From Pleurotus ostreatus/Saccharomyces cerevisiae fusant (taxonomy: Eukaryota; Opisthokonta): a stretch of DNA of 64,000 nucleotides. Every line of letters starts with the position of its first letter. The stretch's first letter is position 1. The translations under genes and the position numbers were made by a program. The notes beneath the pieces were generated by a model. That model was not told where the DNA came from, made no database searches, and worked only from the letters and a program-made list of their open reading frames with translations. Of this stretch, positions 34,070 to 43,655 are shown one piece after another. Location of the stretch: positions 124,001-188,000 of the forward strand of contig JAMQCK010000009.1 of assembly GCA_024196135.1 (NCBI GenBank), read 5' to 3'.

Positions 34070-36843
34070 ATGGACGAGTTCGAAACTTATTCTTACGATT
34101 ACAGCGAGCCAGGGTCCTCCAGCGAGTCAGACTCCCCGCCGCCGCCCCAGACGCCAAGTCTCCCGAAGATTACACTCAAATTACCGGCTCTGAAGCCCAG
34201 CAAGCCTGCAAAATCGCACAAGAAGTCCAAGTCGAAGAAGAGCAGTGCATCTACGACGAACTATGGCTCCCCGGCACTATACGACACGGTGGAATATGCA
34301 GCACCAAAGGCGCAGCGGCCAGTCAAGCTCAAGCCCTTGAAGGAGGTGCTTTCGAAATTGATAGCGCAGATCAAGAAGTGCGTTTACTACTTCTCGCTCT
34401 CTACTCGCTCTAATCCTTCGTGTAGGAAGGACGAATATGCCATCTTCCTCGAGCCTGTCAACACGGCTCTTGTGCCAGGCTACACTGATATTATCAAGCA
34501 CCCCATGGATTTTGGGACGATGACAACGAAGGTTGAACGGGGTCGTTATCGCTCGCTAGAGGAGTTCGCTGTGCGCGCATTACCCATCCCCTCCTTGCCC
34601 CCTCTGACGCGTCAATAGAACGACTTCAAGCTCGTTACAACAAACGCAAAGACCTTCAACCCGCCGAACACGATCTACCACACAGAGGCAGACCGTATCG
34701 AGGCATACGGGCTCGATCACATCTCCAAAGCGGCCGGTACCGTCGTACAGTACGAAACGGACTGGAACATCGACGTGGAGAAGGATGAGGACCCGTTAGA
34801 TGTCGAAGAAGATGAGGGTGGCACCGCTATGGACGTGGACGAGCCGTCGCAACGGTCGTACACGCCGCAAGCATCCACGCCCGCTCCCGCCACCTCATCC
34901 GGGCGAAGAGGGCCTCGTGGACCTTACAAGAAGCACGCACCTGCTCCAGAGAAGACGGTAGACGAGGATGGCCGACTGCCTGGAGCGAAGGACGGTCTGG
35001 CAGCGTTCCCACCGGGATCGGATTGGGCGAAGGTCATGCTGCAATTGAAGTTGAAGAGTGAGTATATGCGCTTTCGCTTTGTCGCCTATGCTGATCGAAC
35101 TTTATAGACAAGAGGTATCGGACAAAGAAAGAGCGGATGCGCGTAGAGAAGGAGGGTCTCCCCGTTCTACCCGACGGTAGTCTGGATTACTGGGAAAGTA
35201 CGTAGTACCGCCTCGCCCTGCCTTGCCCCTGCCTAACAGTGCACTTCGCAGTTGAGGAGCCCTTCTACATGCTGCAGCAATTAGTGCCGGATCCCATGAC
35301 GCGCCCCCAGCTCATACCGCTCTACCCACCGGTGTCCATGACCACCCCTTCTTCAAGTTCAACATCGCACTATCCTCAGGAAAGTCGCGAGAACTCCTAT
35401 GATCCAAATCGCGGGCAGTCCGTCCAGCCGCAAGGGCCTGCAGCCCCGAATCTTCCCCTTCCCACGACCCTACCGCCGTCGCATATACGCGACGTAGACG
35501 CGTATGACCCACCTCGCGTCCTCGGCAAACGGCGTCACTGGACGATTACCCGCAACGTCAGCTCACGATGGCGAGGAGATCGCGACGAGGCAGAGGAAGA
35601 GGATCCACCATGGAAGGCCCCGCGCGAGGCGCATACAACCGACTTCGGGTCTCTCGCCGTACTGGCGAGCGAGATCGAGGCCGAGATGCAGCGCCGGAAT
35701 ATCCAGCCGCGCTCGGTGAACGACCCGAACGAGGAGGAGCGGCTCTTCCTGGAGACCCTAAAGGAGACGCTGGAACCTGATCCCGCGAAGGTTTCGAAGG
35801 TCATGCATGCGACGGGGAGCATTAGGGAACCGGAGGAGGAGGAGATGGGCCCGCGGATGATGCGGCATGAGGCGATGTTCTTCACGCCGACGATGGCGGT
35901 GGAGGCGGAGGAGTACTTGCGAGACGTGGTCTATGGAGGCGTGGCGGGGTATGCGTACGTGCGCAGTCTGGCCCAGTTCGTCAGCGGCCGCGACGTAGTG
36001 CTAGAGGATGAGGATGAGGTATGTGTGCGCATGCATCCACTTCTATCTGCCCCATAAAACTCACCTACCCTCCAGGACTACGCCATGGACACCTCCGACG
36101 GCCCCCCACACCCCCACCCCCTCGGCATGCCCCTCGCCCACTACATCGAGCGCACCATCCTCGACCCCTGCACCGACAGCCGGCACGCCCTCCTCCGCCG
36201 CACCGCCGCCCTCCTCGCCACCTTTCCCCGCGACCGCTGGGTCGTCATGATGCGCAAATATAAACCCAACCTGGCGAAGACGGGTGCCTTCGCGGACGAC
36301 GTGGTGCGCCAGATCGGGATCGCGCTGTGCGCGTTCCCGAATGCGTGCAAGGCGTTTAGCCAGCTGCGAGGGATGTGGGGGGAGGCGATTGATCAGAGCT
36401 TGCTGGCGAGGGCGCCGGGGGATTTGGAGGCGTGTGAGAGGGAGTGGGCGGGGGCGGTGGGGGTGGGGGCGATGAACGGAACTGGAAATGGGCAGGCGCA
36501 AGGGGAGGGTGCCGGCGGGAAGCAGCCGCCCCGGATCCAGGACGTGTTGAACTTCGTGCTGCAGCGGATCACGGAGGCGGCGCAGAAGGCGAAGGAGGGA
36601 GCGGTGAAGGGGGAGGCGGAGGCGGCGACTGCGTCCGGAGGAACAGCAGTGGCGGCACCGTCATCGGCAATGGGTGTTCAGGAGGAGACGCCCGAGATGC
36701 GGACTATTCGTATGAACCTGCTGGCGTTGACAAAGCGGATGCCGGGGTATGTGCAGCAGCCGTTGAACTTCTCGGTGCCGCTGTCGCCGGCGACGGTGAT
36801 GCCGCCCGCGACGGCGCCGGCACCTGGTACTCCCTCGACTTGA
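34070..36843 (+). CDS. Bromodomain protein, BRD7/BRD9-like
   Basis: Six exons (34070-34377, 34426-34570, 34619-35057, 35108-35197, 35252-36018, 36076-36843) give about 838 residues. After a Ser/Pro/Lys-rich start, a bromodomain occupies roughly residues 88-175: the ZA-loop signature YTDIIKHPMDFGTM and the acetyl-lysine pocket region NAKTFNPPNTIYH are clear. An acidic segment and an AT-hook-like GRRGPRGPYKK follow. The C-terminal half is helical and unassigned. A single bromodomain followed by a long conserved tail resembles BRD7/BRD9 subunits of SWI/SNF-type remodellers; the specific assignment is inference. It is divergent from F-box copy B2, with 143 bases between start codons. Confidence 0.9.
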
Positions 36844-37121
36844 GTGTTAGCTTTGGTTATAGACATTGGTCTTAGACATCGTCCTCATCTTACTCTGCAT
36901 AGCTACGAATGCACACATTTTCCGACTTGCACTTCGCGGCGAGCTTCGTTTGAAGGTGTGAAGAAAAAAGAATGACTTCCCAACAAACGACATCCGTAAG
37001 TGAAGCTGGAGATAACTTAGCATAGGGATAAGTGGGTATGTACAGCGAGTCCCTCTTCATTCATCTCGAGCTCGGATTCTTCCAACCAGCACTCTCAAAC
37101 AATTCATGCAACATTTCCCCT

Positions 37122-38066
37122 CTACGCCAGCGCCACCCAAGCACCCGCGCACACTGCCATCAAGGACGCGATACCCGCGCCGAGGCTAGCCGCGCCGTTG
37201 TGGTCGTTGAGCGGGTTCGAGTCGTCGTCCGAGGACGAGTCATCGCTTTCCGACGAGTCATCCGCGGAAGAAGTGCTAGTCGCCGTGCGCGAGGGCGTGG
37301 TGAAGGTGGGCGAACTGGTACGCGTCGCGGCCGCGGAGCCCGAGCTGAAGGTGCTAGTGGCGGAGGAGAACGCGCTGCTCTCGTCGGAGAAGATGTCGGA
37401 GAGAGACTCGGTGGCGGAGGAGGGGGCGCCGGTGGCAGAGGCGGAGATAGCGGTGAGGGTGAGACCGCTGACGTTGGGGCAGGATTGCTCGAAGGCTGGG
37501 TGGGTGGGTTAGCAAGAGTTCTTGAGACATGCGAGGGGGATGATGGGGGGGAGTGATGGGAAAGGAATACAAAGCATGAGGGCATGATGCAGTCGGTTCC
37601 GACGAAGGAGGAGACGAGTAGAAAAATGATTGAATAGACAGGTAAATATACGCACAATCGAGAATAGACTGGCTCTGGTCATACAGGTCGGACGAGGGCG
37701 CGAGGGCGACGAGGCACCCCAGGCACGCCTCGAGGGAGTCCCCGTTGTCCTGCGTGCAGAGGCAGTCGGTGTCCGCGCACGTCTGGAGGGTGTTCAGGAT
37801 CGAGCCGCACTCGTCCTGGCACTGAAGGGGCGTTAGCAAGGGTGATGATAAGGCTAGCACACGCATTAGACTGACCTGAGTGGGGATGTCATCCGTGCCG
37901 ATAGTCTGCCTCGCGAGGAGGGCCAGGTGGCGGGGGGTGAGGCTCGTCGTGGCGGCGGAGGCTGAACGATGTCAGCACGGGGAAGTACGACGAGGAGGAC
38001 GACAGACGCACCGATAGCAGAGCTAGCCACGAAGGCGCCGAACAACGTAATGAGCGAACGGACCAT
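37122..38066 (-). CDS. CFEM-like Cys-rich GPI-type surface protein
   Basis: Exons in coding order: 38066-38012, 37961-37876, 37821-37656, 37495-37122; about 226 residues. A signal peptide (MVRSLITLFGAFVASSAIGA) precedes a domain with eight cysteines spaced C-x3-C-x9-C-x4-C-x-C-x10-C-x2-C and a last Cys after about 26 residues. That is close to the CFEM pattern (including an Asp just before the CxC pair), but the last gap is longer and the sixth gap shorter than usual. A Ser/Thr/Asp-rich stalk and a hydrophobic C terminus preceded by small residues (NGAASLGAG) suggest a GPI anchor. CFEM proteins take part in haem uptake, adhesion or host interaction; the exact role is unknown. Confidence 0.85.
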
Positions 38067-39130
38067 GGCTGACTAGTGGCGGAAGTTAAGGGAAAGATGT
38101 ACGGAGGTGAAGGAGGAGGGGGGAACGAAAGGAAAGGAATCCTTGCGGAAAGGGCGGCAAGCGCGCTCTTCGCCACCATATATACCGCCGCCGCGCGGAG
38201 GCATTCTGCGCGGTCTGAGCGCCTGATTCACTGCCCGTCCTGCGTGGAAAAGGCTCCCCGTTCCTGTCCATGCCGACGCTGTCAGGACGCGAGTTTGAGC
38301 TCGCGCCAATTTATCATTTGCTCGGGAGAGCCCCGGGGATGAACGTGGTCGTGCATGCTGCCCTGGGCGCTTATTCCGTCGAGTCAATGTATTCGTCGAG
38401 TGCGGGCCTGGCTTCGTCGGTTGCGGGACCGAGGTTGCTAGGGGATGTGGGAGAGAGGTAGAGGGCAGAGGAAGAGGAGGATGTGAGGAAGGAGAGCGCT
38501 GACCGCGGAGGCCTCAGACAGGAGGTGGAGGAAGAGATGGGGCCGGCGAACGTGAGTGGGTCCCGAGGAAGATCATTACCGTTATCCCCGGTAAGGATCA
38601 AAAGGCGATTGCTTGGCAACCGTTACCCGCCTCGAGACGGCCCGGAAGTCATTATCGAGTGCGGGGTGTTCGGAGGCGCTTTTGGCGGAACCGCAAGAGC
38701 GGCTCTCACCGAGGGTGAGTCTGCAGCAACGACGACGCAGCAAGGCGCAGCGTCCTTTACAGGACGGACAGACTGCATCTAATCGCGTAGATCCTGTAAG
38801 CGCGCAAGAACCGCCTTGCCATGATAGATGGCATGAAGGCGGTGCGCATTAGTGGCCCATTGAATGACGCCGTCGGTTTCTGATCCACGCTGCATTGATC
38901 AGGGGGCCGTTCATTGAGCATACGGGACTTGCCTTTACTGTTACGGCTGTAACGGTGAAAGCCGTATACGCTTGACTGAGCGGATCTCGACAAGGACGTA
39001 TACAGTGACGGAAGTTGTTCAGGACGGCGTAAACGTCTTACAACATCCGTACATATCTTTGACGGACCGCTCTTGTCGGCATGCCTTTGTGTTCGTCGGT
39101 ATTTCTCTGTCAAAAGCAGGTTCAACTGTT
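38067..39130. other. Intergenic, no gene seen
   Basis: The left 150 bases are the CFEM-like gene promoter. The rest (38220-39130) has short frames on both strands without similarity. The right end is the 3' flank of the cyclophilin gene. Confidence 0.6.
38178..38184 (-). promoter_or_regulatory. TATA box of the CFEM-like gene
   Basis: The run atatata reads as TATATAT on the minus strand, about 112-118 bases upstream of the ATG at 38066, within ggcggtatatatggtggc. Confidence 0.65.
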
Positions 39131-40158
39131 CTACATCTCCCCGCACTCTGTGGATCCGGTCAGACATTTGGGTTACTTGTAGACAAAGACAACGAGGCGC
39201 CCGTCCACCGAGAAACCCGCCGCACGTACCCGTGATCTTGACCACCAGCTTCGGGCGGTTGTTCTGTCCGGTGGGGACGTTTTCGATCTGTGGGTGAGGA
39301 GTCAAAGTTGATTAATTAGTGTGCGAGCTCAATTCACTCACTTTGCGCAGTGTAAGCATCCCGTCGATGACCTTGCCAAAGACAACGTGCTTGCCGTCGA
39401 GGAAGTCGCAGGGCGCGGTAGTGATGAAGAACTGGAGGGAAGGTAAGTGTCATTCTTGAGGTATATTCAAGGCTAATGAGGCGTCACTTACCTGGCAGCC
39501 ATTCGTGTTCGGACCTGAGTTGGCCATGGACAATAGGCCCGGGCCAGTATGCTTCACTTCGAAGTTTTCGTCCTGGAGGGAGGTTAGTGCGAGGACCTTC
39601 ACTTCGACCTTCAGATACTTACCGCGAATTTATCCCCATAGATAGAGAACGAGCCGGTGCCATCACCCTTGATAAAGTCACCACCTAGCTGGGTCGGTCA
39701 GCGGTATGGACGGCTGCAGATATTTTGTGGCGCACCTTGACACATGAAGTTTGGGACGCTATATAGCGAAGAGAGGTGAGCTGGTACATAAGTGAGGTTG
39801 TTTGTAGCTTACACTCTGCAAAGGCGTTAGTATGGTGGGTGCACGCTCAGGCCTATGTGAACTCACCGATGGAAGGTGGCATTCTTGTATCCTTGCGGCC
39901 GAGCGTTTACTCTGATGAGTTCATCAGCACCCATTGCCGCGCTGACCTCCTCCAGTAGTTACCTGTGCTCTCCAGTGCATAGTTGACGGAAGTTCTCTGC
40001 AGTTCTACGTCTCCGTCAGCAACTATTGAATGCGCTCAAGAAGAGCATACGAACTTCGGCACGATGTCGTTGAAGAGCTCCATCTTGATACGCCCCGCAG
40101 GCGTCTCACCGATGTTGATGTCCATAAAAACGATGGGTCTTTGGTTAGTCGAAGACAT
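39131..40158 (-). CDS. Cyclophilin H-type peptidyl-prolyl isomerase (tri-snRNP type)
   Basis: Ten exons in coding order: 40158-40055, 40004-39963, 39911-39867, 39815-39813, 39758-39736, 39684-39623, 39572-39492, 39431-39342, 39287-39230, 39147-39131; 174 residues. Family landmarks are [40 protein letters not shown] and the C terminus ITECGEM. The stretch IENVPTGxNNxPKL and overall length match human PPIH and S. pombe Cyp3, which bind Prp3/Prp4 in the U4/U6.U5 tri-snRNP. The residue equal to the cyclosporin-contact Trp is Phe here (CDFLDGKHV). One exon is only three bases long (separate entry). Divergent from the cyclin gene. Confidence 0.94.
39813..39815 (-). other. Three-base microexon (AGT) in the cyclophilin gene
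   Basis: On the minus strand the context is CATACTAACGCCTTTGCAG then AGT then GTAAGC. The upstream intron (39816-39866) has an ideal branch point and acceptor and the downstream intron (39759-39812) an ideal donor. Including AGT gives FHRVVPNF, the normal family length; skipping it gives FHRVPNF, one residue short in the active site. Confidence 0.85.
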
Positions 40159-40380
40159 GTTGGTACTGAGGTACGCGTTGAGCACAAGTGCTAGGTGACG
40201 ATGAGAGTTCGAGAAGGAAGTGCGATCGGCGCGCGGTCCGACCTGCCGAATTAGCCTCAACCTCGCAGCCAAACAATGCGCGCCATTGTTCTCCGCCGGT
40301 GCTTCTATTCTCCTTTTGCTCCCTCCCGTCATCGTCGCCATATTCTCCCACATCTCTCAGACCCGTCGACGCTGCGTACG

Positions 40381-43322
40381 ATGACCGCCAATGGCTCGTT
40401 CCTCTCTGTGCCCTCCGTGGCGGCTCTGACCGGACTCACGCCGCAACACTGCTCCTCGAGTCAACCTGGCGCGCTCAGCTCGCAAGATGCGCCTGCCACG
40501 TCATCTACGCCGCCGGACGATGGCGATGGAGACGACGAAATGGATTCTAAAACGTCGTCTTGCTCCGGCTCTGACGAAAGGACCTCGGAGACGATGGATT
40601 CGGCCTCCGATTCGAGATCGGCCTCCTTTGCTTCGCAAGACTCTGACGATTCGAGCAACTCTACTAGCTTGAGTGCGATGCGCAGCTCTTCTAGCTCCTT
40701 TGGGTCGGACCCTTACGACCATCATCGAGCGCAAGACACGAATGTAAAAGCTGTCGAAGTCGAACGCGAACGCGAACGCGGACTGGATCCTCCTGACGAC
40801 GACTTCTCTATGGCGCTCAAGCGACGACTTCGCGCTTTGATATCCTGTACACGGCACGACGAAGAAGAGTCTGAAGACATTCCTGAGCCTCAGCCCCCCC
40901 TCGGACTCGTCAGCGAATCTACCAGCGTTGCTCAATACGCGCATATACCTCGCCTCATCGATACCAAGTCGACTACAGATCGACCCCCTCCCGCCGGCGC
41001 CACAGCATATCCAGTGCCCGAATTGGATTATGAATCTCGTTCGCGCGCTCTTCTACTTACGGCGGACTCGATTTCTGCTCGGCAACAAAACCGCGACCCT
41101 TCTCAGGCGCATATACTCAGCCAAAACCTCTCGACGGACTTCCCTGGACAACTAGCAACTTCCAACCAACATTGCCCTGCTCAAGAGGTTCATTCGCCTT
41201 TTCGTACCGTCCCACTGAAGCGATCTCGATCGAACAACGACGCTCTCACTGGTTCCAATCTGGCGAAGCGTGCCAAGATGGACGCTCCTACACACTCAGA
41301 TCAGTACGTCTGTATATCGCGCCTCTGCGCTCACATTAGCTTATTTGCCACGACCTACAGCACGCAGCAGCAATACGACGAGAAGGAGAACATCCATCCG
41401 ACGCAGGGTGCTGCTCAGCCTCTTCAGAATGCTCTCGTTCGCTCGCGTAGTCGGCTGGCACTGTCGACTAGCCTGCGTCGCTCGACGTCCTCGAAGGCTC
41501 TCGTTGCCAAGCAAGCCTTGGCTGCGGATGTGCCCTTTGTGGACATCCCGGCCAGTCTACGCAAGGCGGGCAGCCTGCGGTCGGATGTACGTACATCAAC
41601 CGCTTCATGACTGCCAGCGCTCAACTGAATCCTACAGCCCGAGTCTGAGCCTCGTCCAACGAAGATTGAGGAAGAGGACGAGCTCGTGCCTACCGAGCCG
41701 AACACGCCTTTCCCCGTCATTTCGCCTTCGGTCCTTCGCTCGCCGGCGTTCAGTTCACAATCGTCGTCGGCTGAGCCTGGCTCCGCCGATGCAAGGCTTC
41801 TTCGGCTGTGTGAGCGGGCTAAGGCCTCGCGCGCGAGGATCTGTGTTGCGGACGACGATAGCAGCGACGCGGCGCTCTTCGAGGACGCCTTCGTCATCGG
41901 GTCTGAGATGAGGCTCAGGATTATCGAGTGGTTGTTGACGGTGAGTATCCATAATAGCCGGATCCCTCCGCCGCTCCTCCTTCGTCCAGAATGACGCATC
42001 TGACATCCCTCGTTCAGTTCCTCCCGTCCAAGCGCCGTCATCCCCAGCTGTACGACCAATTGGCGACATCTCCGGAGACGCGCTTCCAGGCGGTCATGCT
42101 CTTCCTGGCGTGTCTGAAGCAGACAGTGAAGGAAAGCAACTGGGGCGAGTTTGTGGACGAGAAAATCAGGAAGCGGTTGGTGGCGGGGGAGACGAAGGAG
42201 GATGTGACGGGCGTTGGAGATCAGGCAGGCCTCGCCACCGGAAGGCAGACCAGCGCACCCGACGCGGAATACGATTACGAAACGGACTTGGCGGAGTACG
42301 AGGCGGAGGAGCTGGTGGATGGGTTGAGGTTGATTGTGTGGGATACGGCGGTTGGGGCGCTGGCGTTAAGTGTGAAGGTGAGGGTCAATGAACCAGCGTG
42401 CGGCTTCTGGTGTGCTAACAGTCGCTTGCAGTTCCACCGCGATAACCTGCCGCCCTTGCTCCCCATATATGCGGACGAGTTCACGGCGGTCGCGCCGCAT
42501 GAGATAGACTATCAGACCTTCGAGGTGAGTAGCTTTTGCCTTCTTCGTAAGGCGCCTTCGATCTCAGACAGCAGCTAACAACTCTTCAGGAGTGCCAGCG
42601 CGACGTCCTGCGATCTGTCAACTATACATTCGACGTGACGCCGCAGCCGCTCATGGATAACCTGTGGCTGGCCGTGCCGGAGCTGCAGACCGTGTTGGAC
42701 TACGAGACTCAGGAGGAGGCAGAGAATCAGCAAACGGGCGGGGAGAAGGCCCAGTTCAGCAAGGCTTCGACGCAATTTACCCCCAAGCGCTCCGGATGCG
42801 CTGAGCTAGCCATCTGGAGGCGGTGGAACGCTGTACGAAGAAGGGCTTGGGAGATGCTATTCAGGGCGTGCAGAGGTTCGTCTGGCTCGCGCTCGTCGTC
42901 GTCGTCATCGTCGTCGCGTTCATTGACTCATTCTCCCACAGCGCCCGAGCTCATGCGCTACGACGCTGCTGTCCTCACCGCTGTCGCCATCTTGCGCGCC
43001 CTCGTCGACGTCTGCGCGATGCACGAAGAGGTCATCGACCCGCGGTGGAACGTTGTGGACGCCCGTCGCGCGGGTCTTCCGAAAGAGGGTGCGCATCAGT
43101 CGAGATGGGTGCGACGGGCGAAGAGGCGTATTCTGAGGGAGCATGTGGAGGATATGGTGTGCGATGCGATGGGGTTGAAGGAGGTGAGTGGGCTCATTGG
43201 TCGGTGCTTAGGCAACGGGCCTACCGTATCATCAACTGGGAGTATGGGCGGGGTGCTGATGATTTGTGTAGCAGCATCTGAAAGAGTGTCAGAACTGGCT
43301 GGGCGAGGTGCTGGCTGCGTAG
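40381..43322 (+). CDS. Divergent cyclin with KEN box
   Basis: Eight exons (40381-41303, 41361-41586, 41638-41940, 42018-42377, 42432-42524, 42590-42875, 42942-43183, 43272-43322) give about 827 residues. The first 300 are Ser/Asp-rich and disordered. A KEN box (DEKENIHP) lies near residue 315, a signal for APC/C-driven destruction. The cyclin fold follows: MRLRIIEWLLTFLP and RFQAVMLFLACLKQ for the first box, ECQRDVLRSVNYTFDV, PQPLMDNLWLAV and LMRYDAAVLTAVAIL for the second. The order and motifs fit a mitotic or B-type-like cyclin, but the core is interrupted by acidic inserts, so the class is uncertain. An upstream in-frame ATG at 40276 would add 35 residues. Introns 41304-41360 and 42876-42941 are multiples of three with no stop. 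Confidence 0.82.
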
Positions 43323-43655
43323 AGGATTTGCTGTATTTCGTTCACTTTGCTTCATGTGTACGTGGGTTGTTGTTCTCTTCTGTGTCGCTTCTTCTCGTTG
43401 TGTAGTGCTCGCATACCCTCTGTTCCTCCGTTACCTGTCCTACAATCAAGTTCGTTGCCTCCACAAATCGCTGAGGTCTGCAGTTGCGGGCTGGGCGCGT
43501 AGAAGATGACGTGTCAGATTGCAAGAGTATGGTACAAGAATGACATGAATGCGTGAGTGTTCGTGAGATTGTGAGGGAAGATGGATAAATAGATGAAAGC
43601 AAGAGATATGGTTGGATATTCCAGTCGTCTGAGTCGGGAAATACGTCGACGTCGC
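43323..43655. other. Convergent 3' region, no gene seen
   Basis: Lies between the 3' ends of the cyclin gene and the PARP-E2 fusion gene. AT-richer than the flanks; holds both 3' untranslated regions. Confidence 0.65.
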
